A stretch of 64,000 nt of DNA, from NCBI GenBank assembly GCA_046160485.1, contig JBJXGV010000012.1:248001-312000 (forward strand). Direction: 5' to 3'. The DNA is from JBJXGV01 sp046160485. Lineage in GTDB: Bacteria; Orphanbacterota; Orphanbacteria; JBJXGV01. This document shows, piece by piece, positions 53,930 through 62,429 of the stretch. The first letter of the stretch is position 1; each line of letters opens with the position of its first letter. Position numbers and translations under genes: made by a program. Under the pieces are notes generated by a model. The model was not told the DNA's origin. It was given only the letters and a program-made list of their open reading frames with translations, and made no database searches.

Positions 53930-54802
53930 CTAGCGGCCGAGCGCCTTCGCGACCAAATCAGGAATCTCGCTCGGAATCTTCGCGACGGGAATCCCCGCCG
54001 CGGTGAGCGCGGCGATCTTCTCGGCGGCAGTGCCCGTTCCGCCCGAGATGATGGCGCCCGCGTGCCCCATTCGTTTCCCCGGCGGCGCGGTCTGCCCTGC
54101 GATGAACGCGACCACGGGCTTCTTCATCTTCGACGCGACATATTTCGCCGCCTCTTCTTCGTCCGTCCCGCCGATCTCGCCCATCATCACGATGACCTTC
54201 GTTTCCGGGTCGGCCTCGAACTGCGGCAACACGTCGAGGAACGTTGTGCCGATCACGGGATCTCCGCCGATACCGATGCACGTCGTTTGCCCCATGCCGC
54301 GCTGCGTCAGGTTCCAAACGACTTCGTACGTGAGCGTCCCGCTGCGCGAAACGACTCCGACGGGGCCGGGTGTCGCGATCTGGCCGGGAATGATGCCGAC
54401 TTTCGATTGGCCAGGCGAGATGAGCCCGGGGCAATTCGGGCCTAGCAGGCGCGTGCCGCGCGATTTCAGATACGGCAGCGCGCGCACCATGTCGAGTGTC
54501 GGAACCCCTTCCGTCACCGCGACGACGAACGCGACGCCCGCCGCCGAGGCTTCGATGACGGCTTCCGCCGCGAACGGCGGCGGAACGTAGATAACCGACG
54601 TGTTCGCGCCCGTCGCCTCGACGGCCTCGCGTACCGTATCGAAAACCGGAACGCCGTCTTGCTTCGTGCCGCCCTTGCCCGGCGTTACGCCCGCGACAAC
54701 CGCGGTTCCATACTCGGCCATGAGTTTCGAGTGAAACGAACCGTCGCGCCCCGTGATTCCTTGCACGACGACGCGCGTCTGTTTGTTGATGAAGATGCTC
54801 AC
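53930..54802 (-). CDS. sucD: Succinyl-CoA synthetase alpha subunit
   Basis: A 290-residue alpha subunit. The CoA-binding start is VVVQGITGRDGSFHS, and the active-site phosphohistidine is in RMGHAGAIISGG. It forms a complex with SucC and makes NTP from succinyl-CoA in the TCA cycle. The GTG start overlaps the sucC stop (GTGA); a longer frame to 55648 is only an open-frame artefact across sucC. Confidence 0.95.
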   Translation of the reverse strand: MSIFINKQTRVVVQGITGRDGSFHSKLMAEYGTAVVAGVTPGKGGTKQDGVPVFDTVREAVEATGANTSVIYVPPPFAAEAVIEASAAGVAFVVAVTEGVPTLDMVRALPYLKSRGTRLLGPNCPGLISPGQSKVGIIPGQIATPGPVGVVSRSGTLTYEVVWNLTQRGMGQTTCIGIGGDPVIGTTFLDVLPQFEADPETKVIVMMGEIGGTDEEEAAKYVASKMKKPVVAFIAGQTAPPGKRMGHAGAIISGGTGTAAEKIAALTAAGIPVAKIPSEIPDLVAKALGR

Positions 54803-55944
54803 GAGCGAGCCCCCCTTCCCGCGAGAGCGACCGCCTTCTTCACCGCGTCGTCCATCGTCGTTAGCGCCTCGAGTCCGATCCCCGCGAGAATCTTGCGCGC
54901 CTCGTCTTCGTTCGTCCCTGTGAGGCGGATGACGATCGGTAGATCGAGCTTCGTCTCGTCGAGCGCCTTGACGAGCCCACGCGCCACGTCGTCGCAGCGC
55001 GTGATACCGCCGAAAATATTGAAGAGGATCGATCGCACATTCTTGTCGCGCGTGAGAATCTTGAGCGCCGTGACAACCTTCTCGGGATTCGACGAGCCGC
55101 CGATGTCGAGGAAGTTCGCCGGCCGTCCGCCGAAGTGCTGGATCGTGTCCATCGTGGTCATCGCGAGCCCGGCGCCATTGACGACGCAGCCGATTTCGCC
55201 GTCGAGCTTCACGAACGACAGCCCCTTCTCGCGCGCCTCGACCTCGGAGAGTTCCTCCGAATCGGGATCGCGCATCGCCTCGATGTCGGCGTGACGAAAG
55301 AGCGCGTTGTCGTCGACGACGAGCTTCGCGTCGACCGCCCACACCTCGCCCGCGGGATTCGTGATGAGTGGGTTGATCTCGACGAGCGACGCGTCGGTGT
55401 CGCAGAAGACGCGATAGAGCTTCGTCAGAATCGCCGCCGCTTGCTTCGCCGCGTTCGGATCCGAGTAGAGCTTGCTCGCCAGATAGCGCGCATCGTACGC
55501 GCGGAACCCGAGCGCCGGATCGACGCCGAGCTTGATGATCTTCTCGGGCGTCTTCGCAGCGACCTCTTCGATGTCGACGCCTCCCGCCGCGCTCACCATG
55601 AACACGGCGCGCTGCGTGGCGCGGTCGAGGATAATTCCCGCGTAGCATTCGCTCGCGATATCCGCCGCCTGCGTCACGAGCACCTTGCGCACGGGCAGCC
55701 CCTTGATCTCGAGCGCGAGGATCGCCTCGGCCTTCTCGCGCGCCTCCGCGGGCGTCTTCGCGAGCTTCACGCCGCCGGCCTTCCCGCGCCCGCCCACATG
55801 CACCTGCGCCTTCACGACGACCGTGCCGCCGATCTCACGCGCCGCGGCCTCCGCCGCCGCCGCGTCGGTCGCTACGATCCCCTTCGGCACGGGGATTCCG
55901 GCGCGGATGAACAACTCCTTCGCCTGGTACTCGTGCAGTTTCAC
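54799..55944 (-). CDS. sucC: Succinyl-CoA synthetase beta subunit
   Basis: A 381-residue beta subunit of normal length. It opens KLHEYQAKELF with the ATP-grasp segment VVVKAQVHVGGRGKAGGVK, and later has NGAGLAMTTMD, FLDIGG and NIFGGITRCD. It pairs with SucD. The GTG at 55944 overlaps the TGA of the cpgS-like gene (GTGA), and its stop overlaps sucD, so translation of the three is coupled. Confidence 0.95.
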   Translation of the reverse strand: MKLHEYQAKELFIRAGIPVPKGIVATDAAAAEAAAREIGGTVVVKAQVHVGGRGKAGGVKLAKTPAEAREKAEAILALEIKGLPVRKVLVTQAADIASECYAGIILDRATQRAVFMVSAAGGVDIEEVAAKTPEKIIKLGVDPALGFRAYDARYLASKLYSDPNAAKQAAAILTKLYRVFCDTDASLVEINPLITNPAGEVWAVDAKLVVDDNALFRHADIEAMRDPDSEELSEVEAREKGLSFVKLDGEIGCVVNGAGLAMTTMDTIQHFGGRPANFLDIGGSSNPEKVVTALKILTRDKNVRSILFNIFGGITRCDDVARGLVKALDETKLDLPIVIRLTGTNEDEARKILAGIGLEALTTMDDAVKKAVALAGRGARS

Positions 55945-57284
55945 TTCGCGCTCCCTTTCTTCACGTGTTTCTTGAGAAATCCGTCGATGATATTCCAAAG
56001 ATTCGGATGCCCGATCTCCTGAAGCTCGTAGCGCACGCGCACGCACGGCTTCTTGATGTCGATGATGCGCGAGAGGTCGATCGGCGTGCCGATGATTACG
56101 ACGTCGCACGGCACCGCGTTGATCGTCGCGGCGAGATCCTTCATCTGCTCGTCGCCGTAGCCCATCGCCGGCAAGAGCGGCCCGATGTTCGGGTACTTCG
56201 CGTACGTCTCCTTGATGCGTCCCTTCACGTACGGACGCGGGTCGATGATCTCGCTCGCGCCCCACTTCCGCGCCGCGAGCACACCCGCGCCGTACTTCAT
56301 CTCGCCGTGCGTCAGCGTCGGCCCGTCTTCGACAACGAGCGCCTTCTTTCCCCACACGAGATTCGGCTTGTCGATGAAGATCGGCGAAGCGGCATCGACG
56401 ATCATCGCGTCCTCGTTGACGCGCATCGCGTTCGTCCTCACCGTGTCGGCGCCTCCCTGCGGCGCGGAGTCGACCTTGTTGATGATGACCAGATCCGCAC
56501 GCCGGAGATTCGTTTCGCCGGGATAGTACGTCAGTTCGTGGCCGGGCCGATGCGGGTCGCACACGACGATGTGCAAGTCGGGCGCGAAGAACGGCGTGTC
56601 GTTGTTACCGCCGTCCCAGAGGAGAACCTGCGCTTCCTTCTCCATCGCCGCGAGAATCTTCGCGTAGTCGACGCCTGCGAACACCGCGGTCCCCATGCGC
56701 AGGTGCGGCTCGTACTCTTCCATCTCCTCGATCGTGCAGTTCTGGCGCTTCATGTCGGCGATCGTGCGGAAGCGCTGCACCTCTTGCTTCGTCAGATCGC
56801 CGTACGGCATCGGGTGGCGCGCCACCGCGATCTTCACCTTGCGCTCTTTCAAAATCTGCGCGACGCGGCGCGTGGTCTGGCTCTTGCCGCTTCCCGTGCG
56901 CGCCGCGGTGATCGCGATCACCGGCTTCTTCGAGCGAAGCATCGTGCGCTTCGGCCCGAGCAGGCGAAAATCCGCGCCGGCCTCTTGCACGCGCGACGCC
57001 ATGTGCATCACGTGCTCGTGCGAGACATCCGAGTACGCGAAGACGACCTCGTCGACGCGCAACCGCCGAATGAGGGCCTCGAGTTCCGCCTCGGCGTAGA
57101 TCGGAATCCCCTCGGGATAGAGCGCCCCCGCGAGCGCCGGCGGGTACGCACGCCCGTCGATGTCGGGAATCTGCGCCGCGGTGAAGCAGACGACTTGCGA
57201 ATCGGGGTCGTCCCGGTAACACATGTTGAAGTTGTGAAAGTCGCGCCCCGCAGCTCCCACGATGATGACACGTTTTCTTGCCAT
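55941..57284 (-). CDS. Cyclic 2,3-diphosphoglycerate synthetase-like P-loop protein
   Basis: A 447-residue protein. It begins with a Rossmann-like RVIIVGAAGRDFHNFN and contains the P-loop ARTGSGKSQTTR (~residue 128) and DLVIINKVDSA, like metal-chaperone/CobW-like GTPases. This composition matches the family annotated as cyclic 2,3-diphosphoglycerate synthetase (CpgS) from thermophilic methanogens. Bacterial members commonly sit with central-carbon genes and their function is not settled. It is followed by sucC with a GTGA overlap and preceded by the PHP gene at 7 bases. Confidence 0.85.
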   Translation of the reverse strand: MARKRVIIVGAAGRDFHNFNMCYRDDPDSQVVCFTAAQIPDIDGRAYPPALAGALYPEGIPIYAEAELEALIRRLRVDEVVFAYSDVSHEHVMHMASRVQEAGADFRLLGPKRTMLRSKKPVIAITAARTGSGKSQTTRRVAQILKERKVKIAVARHPMPYGDLTKQEVQRFRTIADMKRQNCTIEEMEEYEPHLRMGTAVFAGVDYAKILAAMEKEAQVLLWDGGNNDTPFFAPDLHIVVCDPHRPGHELTYYPGETNLRRADLVIINKVDSAPQGGADTVRTNAMRVNEDAMIVDAASPIFIDKPNLVWGKKALVVEDGPTLTHGEMKYGAGVLAARKWGASEIIDPRPYVKGRIKETYAKYPNIGPLLPAMGYGDEQMKDLAATINAVPCDVVIIGTPIDLSRIIDIKKPCVRVRYELQEIGHPNLWNIIDGFLKKHVKKGSAK

Positions 57285-57291
57285 GGCGTTT

Positions 57292-58569
57292 CTATGCTCC
57301 TTCCTCGACGATCCGAATCGCGTTCGAAATGATCCACGGAAATTCCTTGCGGCGATAGAACGGGGGCATGCGGCGCGATTGACTCACCTCGCAGCGATAG
57401 ACACCCGGTTCCGTCACGCGTTCCTCGAGCACGGGGCCTTCGCCCTCGCGCCAAATCTGGCCGTCCTTGTAGATGCGCACAATGGCGCGGTGGCCGCCCG
57501 GCGTCACGGCGACGATGCGGCCGCCGTTCGCCGCGTCGAGCGCCGCCTGCCCGCCGACCATTGTGATCTCCGAGCCCCGGCGAAACTGAAACACGAATCC
57601 ATTGCCCGCCCCGAGCGCGCGAAAAACAACACACGCGTGTCCGGCTTCGAGGCAGTGAAGCAAATAGCGCGAGGGATCGATCATCGCGAGCGTCGCGGAA
57701 TCCGCGGACTCGGCCGTCCACCACGGCCACACCTCCGTCGCGACGACGCAGAACGCCTCCCAGTAACCGGGGAACGCAAGCCGCCCGCCCCACGGAAGGT
57801 CGACGCGAGCGTGCGCGTCACACGAACCGACGCCGACGACGTTGCCATTCACGAGGAGCGAATCCCACAGCGCGAGATTCCGCGACGGGCGATCGAGAAG
57901 AAGCGCGAGCGAACGCACGGGCGCGATCGGATACGTGATCAGGCTGCCGAGGATGTCGAGCGGGCTATCACCGCGCCAATCTTCGTCGGCGTTGTAGATC
58001 TCGATGGCGCGGACGCGCTCGCGCGCGGAGCGATCCCATCCCGCGCGATGCCGCGACGGGTGCGCGATGATCGGCAGCGCGTCCTGCTTCTCGATCTGCG
58101 TGATCGCCTCGTCGACGCTCATCCCCTTCGGATCGCCGAGCGCGCGCACTTCCTCCGTGACGCCGATGGCGAGCACGTGGCCGCCGGTCGTCGAAACCTC
58201 TTCGGCGACGACGAGCGCCGGCCACGCCAGTGTGGCCTCCGGCATCGCGCGGAGGTCGTTGTGATCGGTGAGGAGAACGAACGCGAGGCCCGCGTCGGCC
58301 GCGGCGCGGCGAATCTCGTCGGTGGTTCCGCCGCCGTCGTGCGAGTAGTTCGAGTGGACGTGAAACGCGCCGAAGGCCGACTGCTTCAATCCCGACGCGT
58401 GGCTGATTCCGGGGGCCGGTTGTCCCCACGGCGCGATCGCGGCGAGAAGAAGTCCGCGATAGGCAAGAAAGAGAAACGCGGTGAGGCCGACAACGCGCCA
58501 GATCGTGACGCCGCGGCGGCGCGGCTCGGGCGCGGCCGCCGGCTTCTCCGCGGCGATCGCCGCGCTCAC
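57292..58569 (-). CDS. Membrane-anchored PHP-domain phosphoesterase
   Basis: A 425-residue protein. One N-terminal membrane span (VVGLTAFLFLAYRGLLLAAI) is followed by a PHP domain with metal ligands in FHVHSNYSHDG, LTDHND, IIAHPSRH and GSCDAHARV. The C-terminal ~100 residues form a small beta-domain. With a cytoplasmic N-terminus the PHP domain would face the periplasm. The substrate is unknown. The GTG start overlaps the rfaE2 stop (GTGA), placing it in the heptose/sucCD operon. Confidence 0.85.
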   Translation of the reverse strand: MSAAIAAEKPAAAPEPRRRGVTIWRVVGLTAFLFLAYRGLLLAAIAPWGQPAPGISHASGLKQSAFGAFHVHSNYSHDGGGTTDEIRRAAADAGLAFVLLTDHNDLRAMPEATLAWPALVVAEEVSTTGGHVLAIGVTEEVRALGDPKGMSVDEAITQIEKQDALPIIAHPSRHRAGWDRSARERVRAIEIYNADEDWRGDSPLDILGSLITYPIAPVRSLALLLDRPSRNLALWDSLLVNGNVVGVGSCDAHARVDLPWGGRLAFPGYWEAFCVVATEVWPWWTAESADSATLAMIDPSRYLLHCLEAGHACVVFRALGAGNGFVFQFRRGSEITMVGGQAALDAANGGRIVAVTPGGHRAIVRIYKDGQIWREGEGPVLEERVTEPGVYRCEVSQSRRMPPFYRRKEFPWIISNAIRIVEEGA

Positions 58570-59054
58570 GAGCGCTCCGCGCGCGCGCGCGACTGGATCT
58601 CGGCGACGAGCCCGCGCGTCGAACGCCCATCGACGAGCGGGATCACCACGACGCGCCCGCCCCACGATTCGACCTCGTTGCGGCCGACGATCGTCTCGGG
58701 CACGTAGTCGCCGCCCTTGACGAGTACGTCGGGGCGCAGCGCAAGAATCGTTTCGCGAGGCGTCGGCTCCGCGAAGAGCACCGCGACGTCGACGACGCGT
58801 AGCGCCGCGAGCATCTCGGCGCGCTCGTCCTCCGGAACGATCGGACGACCCGCGCCCTTCAGGCCGCGCACCGTCGCATCGCGGTTGACGCCGACGAAGA
58901 GAAGATCGCCGCACGCCTTCGCGCCTTCGAGAATCGCCAGATGCCCAACGTGGAGGATATCGAAGCAGCCGTTCGTGAAGACGACGCGCTTGGCGCCGCC
59001 TCGTGCGGCTTCGCGCTCGCGCACCGCGTCATCGAGCGAGAGGACGCGCCCCAT
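58566..59054 (-). CDS. rfaE2: D-glycero-beta-D-manno-heptose 1-phosphate adenylyltransferase
   Basis: A 162-residue nucleotidyltransferase with the signature FTNGCFDILHVGHL and later KGGDYVPETIVGR. It makes ADP-heptose for lipopolysaccharide core, the second activity of bifunctional HldE, here as a separate gene. Its ATG overlaps the rfaE1 stop by one base (TGATG). Confidence 0.95.
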   Translation of the reverse strand: MGRVLSLDDAVREREAARGGAKRVVFTNGCFDILHVGHLAILEGAKACGDLLFVGVNRDATVRGLKGAGRPIVPEDERAEMLAALRVVDVAVLFAEPTPRETILALRPDVLVKGGDYVPETIVGRNEVESWGGRVVVIPLVDGRSTRGLVAEIQSRARAERS

Positions 59055-60052
59055 CACGCTCCCTCGCGGCCAAGCGCCGCGGAAGCGAGTTCGTCGCGCG
59101 AGATCGTCGCGGCGCCGACCTCGCGAATCACCGCGCCCGCCGCGTGATTCGAGAGGATCGCCGCCTCCGCGAGCGTCGCGCCAGCGCCCACCGCCATCAT
59201 GAATGTCGAGATCACCGTGTCGCCCGCGCCCGTCACATCGAAGACCTCGCGCGCGACCGTCGGCAGGTGGAGCGCTTGCCCGCCGCGCTCGAAGAGCGAC
59301 ATCCCCTGTTCGCCGCGCGTGACGAGCACCGCCTCCGCGCCGACGACGCGCAGAATCGCCTCGCCGGCGCGCACGAGGCCTTCGTCGTCGCGAATCGGGA
59401 AACCCGCGGCCTGCGCCGCCTCCCCTTGGTTCGGCGTGATGAGCGACGCCCCCGCGTAGCACGCAAAGTTCGGCGCCTTCGGATCGACCGCGACGAATCG
59501 CCCCGCGTCGCGCGACATCGTAATGACACGCGACGCAAGATCGGCCGTCACGAGCCCCTTCGCATAATCGGAGACGATCACGCCGTTTCCGGCGCGCACG
59601 AGCGGCTCCGCCAGCGCGCACAGCTTCGCGACAACCGCGCTCGCCGCCGGGGCGCGATCCTCGCGGTCGATGCGCACGACCTGCTGGCTCTGCGCGATGA
59701 CGCGCTCTTTCACCGTCGTCGGCCGCGCGGAGTCGACGATGATCCCGGCCGCGTCGAGCCCGCGCTCGCGCAGCGCGCGCTGAAACGCGCGCCCCGCGTC
59801 GTCGTCGCCGATCACGCCGAGAAGGTGGACGCGCGCGCCGAGCGCCAAGAGATTCGCCGCGACGTTCGCGGCGCCACCCAGACGGACCGACTCGCCGGAG
59901 ACGTGAACCACCGGTACCGGCGCCTCAGGCGAGATCCGCTCGACGACGCCCCAGATGTAGCGATCGAGCATGCAGTCGCCGACAACCACGAGCGACAAGC
60001 TGTCGAAGCGCGCGAGAATTTCCCGCAGGCGAGTCTCGGAGATTGCGTTCAC
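59054..60052 (-). CDS. rfaE1: D-glycero-beta-D-manno-heptose-7-phosphate kinase
   Basis: A 332-residue PfkB-family kinase. It has VGDCMLDRYIWGVVERISPEAPVPV (shown in part), GGAANVAANLLALGA and the catalytic DVTGAGDT. It phosphorylates heptose-7-phosphate at O1 in ADP-heptose synthesis. The GTG at 60052 is preferred over an upstream frame to 60166, since AGGGATC lies just before it and the length suits the family. It is the first gene of the operon. Confidence 0.93.
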   Translation of the reverse strand: MNAISETRLREILARFDSLSLVVVGDCMLDRYIWGVVERISPEAPVPVVHVSGESVRLGGAANVAANLLALGARVHLLGVIGDDDAGRAFQRALRERGLDAAGIIVDSARPTTVKERVIAQSQQVVRIDREDRAPAASAVVAKLCALAEPLVRAGNGVIVSDYAKGLVTADLASRVITMSRDAGRFVAVDPKAPNFACYAGASLITPNQGEAAQAAGFPIRDDEGLVRAGEAILRVVGAEAVLVTRGEQGMSLFERGGQALHLPTVAREVFDVTGAGDTVISTFMMAVGAGATLAEAAILSNHAAGAVIREVGAATISRDELASAALGREGA

Positions 60053-60248
60053 GATGATCCCTTGAGCTTGGGAGTGTGGGGCCAGGAGGGCTTTTGTCAC
60101 TCGGCCCACGCCCGACAAACGAACCGAATTGTGTTCCGGCGGAGGCGAGGCTACATGCGAGGCCAATGCGTGTCAATGCATTTAATCTTGTGGACTTACG
60201 CGCGACGGCTGCGTTGACGCTCCAGGACGCCGGTGCTAAGGTCGCCGC

Positions 60249-62093
60249 ATGATTTCGTCGCCGCGCGCCGCCTCGTTCATCGGTTTGTCGTCCGCCGCCG
60301 GCGCGGTCGGGGCGGCCCTCGTGACCGGCGCGTTGGCGCTATTCCCCTCCTTCGCCCATGCGATTACGCCGCGCAATCCCGATCTCGCCGCCGAAGCCCG
60401 GAAGGCTGGAGTCCGCGCGCTACCCGCGCCTCCCGACTTCCCCGCGATCATGAAGCAATCCGGCGAAACCGCGTCCGGCGCCATCGCCGCCGCCGTCCCC
60501 CTGCGCGCACTCGGCCACGTCGACGTCGCGATTCTCCTCATCGATTACGACGACAACATCGGCGACACGTTCGACCGCCGCGCGTCGTTCTTCTCGAATC
60601 TCGCGTTCGCGGACGCCGGCAAGTCGATGAAGACGTACTACGACGAAAACTCCTATGGGCAACTCGAACTCGGAGGCGCGGTCGTCGGTTGGCTGCGCTC
60701 GCCGCGATCGTTCCGCTACTTCGTCAACGGCGATCGGACCGCCGGCACGGCGGACGACTACGGCTTCGACACCTCCCCCGCGGCGTTCAATCCGGCGACC
60801 GACCCGTACCCGCACAACGTCTGGGGCATCGTCATGGAAGCGGTCAACCTCGCCGACAGCCTGATCGACTTCTCCGAGTTCGACGGCAACGGCGACGGGA
60901 TCGTCGATGCGCTCTGCGTCGTACACGCCGGTCCCGGCGCGGAGGAAGCGTTCGCCGGACTCGACGACTTCATCTGGTCGCACAAGTCGAACGTGACCGA
61001 CTACCTCGCGAGTGTCAGCCGCGGCCCGCTCGCGACGCGCGACGGCGTCACGATCGGCGACTACATCATGACGCCCGCGACGGGCCGGCTCGGAGTGCTC
61101 TGCCACGAGTTCGGCCACCTGTTCGGACTACCGGATCTCTACCGCACGGATGCGACCACGCGCGAGCAATCGAGTGTCGTGGGCGGCTACGACCTGATGG
61201 ACTTCGGGCCGTGGCTCGATGGGGGGATCACACCCGGACACCTCGGCGCGTGGTGCAAATACACGCTCGGCTGGATCGATCCGGCGCCGGTGTCGCTCGA
61301 GGCGGGAGCGGTGCGCGCCATCGCGGGTGCGAGTCTCTTCTCGACGGTCGCGGAGAGCCCAGACGGCGCGTTCTACCGAATCCTCTCCAACCCAAGCGGT
61401 GCGGATTGGACCGCGCGCCGAGTCGGACGCGGCGAGTACTTCCTGCTGGAGAACCGCGTCGCTGGCCGCGACAACTTCGATCGATTCCTCTTCGATTCGG
61501 GTCTGGCGATCTGGCACGTCGACGAATCGCGTGCAAACAACAATTCGGTGAACGCGAATGAACACCTGCTGACACTCGTGCAAGCGGACGGCGACGACTG
61601 GACGGGATTCGCGGGCGATCCGCGCGGGCAAGCGGGCGATCTTTGGCCGGGGTCGCGCACCGACCGCAACTTCACGGCCGAGACGACACCCAACACGCGG
61701 CTGCACAACGGCGGCTTCTCGGGCGCCGAGATCACGAACATCGAGCAGTTCGGCGCCGTGATCGAGGCCGACCTCGCGGCGAACGCGATTCGCTTCGGCG
61801 CGTCGTACGCGTTTCCAAATCCGTTGAAGATGAGCGAGGACGGCGCGCCGGAGATCGCGTTCGTCTTCGAGCCGCAGTCCGCGCTTGCGCAGGAACAGGC
61901 ACTCGGCGGCGGATTGGTCGTGCGCATCCACGATCTGTCGGGCGCGCTCGTGCGCAGACTCACGTCGGACGCGAGCCCCGCGATGTGGGATTGCCGCAAC
62001 TCGGGCGGCGAAATGGTCGCGTCGGGCGCGTACTTCTACGTCGTCGAGTCCGGCGGCGAGGTCGCCGACGGGAAAGTCGTGATCCTCCACTAA
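60249..62093 (+). CDS. Secreted M6-family (immune inhibitor A-like) metalloprotease
   Basis: A 614-residue exported protease. After a signal peptide (GALALFPSFAHA), the M6 domain has KTYYDENSYGQL and the zinc site HEFGHLFGLPDLY (His286 first). GGYDLMDFG is the typical following Met-turn region. The C-terminal ~90 residues form the FlgD-like module (IHDLSGALVRRL, SGAYFYVV, KVVILH). It is expected to cleave extracellular proteins. The gene stands alone, 196 bases from the divergent rfaE1 start. Confidence 0.92.
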   Translation: MISSPRAASFIGLSSAAGAVGAALVTGALALFPSFAHAITPRNPDLAAEARKAGVRALPAPPDFPAIMKQSGETASGAIAAAVPLRALGHVDVAILLIDYDDNIGDTFDRRASFFSNLAFADAGKSMKTYYDENSYGQLELGGAVVGWLRSPRSFRYFVNGDRTAGTADDYGFDTSPAAFNPATDPYPHNVWGIVMEAVNLADSLIDFSEFDGNGDGIVDALCVVHAGPGAEEAFAGLDDFIWSHKSNVTDYLASVSRGPLATRDGVTIGDYIMTPATGRLGVLCHEFGHLFGLPDLYRTDATTREQSSVVGGYDLMDFGPWLDGGITPGHLGAWCKYTLGWIDPAPVSLEAGAVRAIAGASLFSTVAESPDGAFYRILSNPSGADWTARRVGRGEYFLLENRVAGRDNFDRFLFDSGLAIWHVDESRANNNSVNANEHLLTLVQADGDDWTGFAGDPRGQAGDLWPGSRTDRNFTAETTPNTRLHNGGFSGAEITNIEQFGAVIEADLAANAIRFGASYAFPNPLKMSEDGAPEIAFVFEPQSALAQEQALGGGLVVRIHDLSGALVRRLTSDASPAMWDCRNSGGEMVASGAYFYVVESGGEVADGKVVILH

Positions 62094-62122
62094 TGCCGCG
62101 CGCGCGGCGAGGAGTCATCAGC

Positions 62123-62428
62123 ATGAAAAACGACACGCCGCCATCGGGCGACCGCCAGCGCATCCAGATCGAACTTCCGGAGAAAGAATCGGAAGGGATC
62201 TACTCGAACATCGTCTTCCTCAATCACACGCCGGCCGAGTTCGTGCTCGACTTCGCGCGGATTCTCCCCGGAGCTCAGAAGGCGAAGATCTATTCGCGGA
62301 TCGTGATGGCACCGATGCACGCGAGGTCGCTCCTCGAGGCGCTCGAGAAAAACGTGAAGATGTACGAGGATCGCAACGGGAAGATTCGCGTCTCGGGCCA
62401 GCCCGAAGACAAGGAGATCGGTTTCTAG
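62123..62428 (+). CDS. DUF3467 domain protein
   Basis: A 101-residue protein matching the DUF3467 family: IQIELPEKESEGIYSN, the central HTPAEFVLDFARILPG and RIVMAPMHARSLLEAL. The family is small, cytosolic and uncharacterised. GAGGAG lies 9 bases before the ATG. The APC permease gene begins 2 bases after the stop, so the two are cotranscribed. Confidence 0.9.
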   Translation: MKNDTPPSGDRQRIQIELPEKESEGIYSNIVFLNHTPAEFVLDFARILPGAQKAKIYSRIVMAPMHARSLLEALEKNVKMYEDRNGKIRVSGQPEDKEIGF

Positions 62429-62429
62429 G

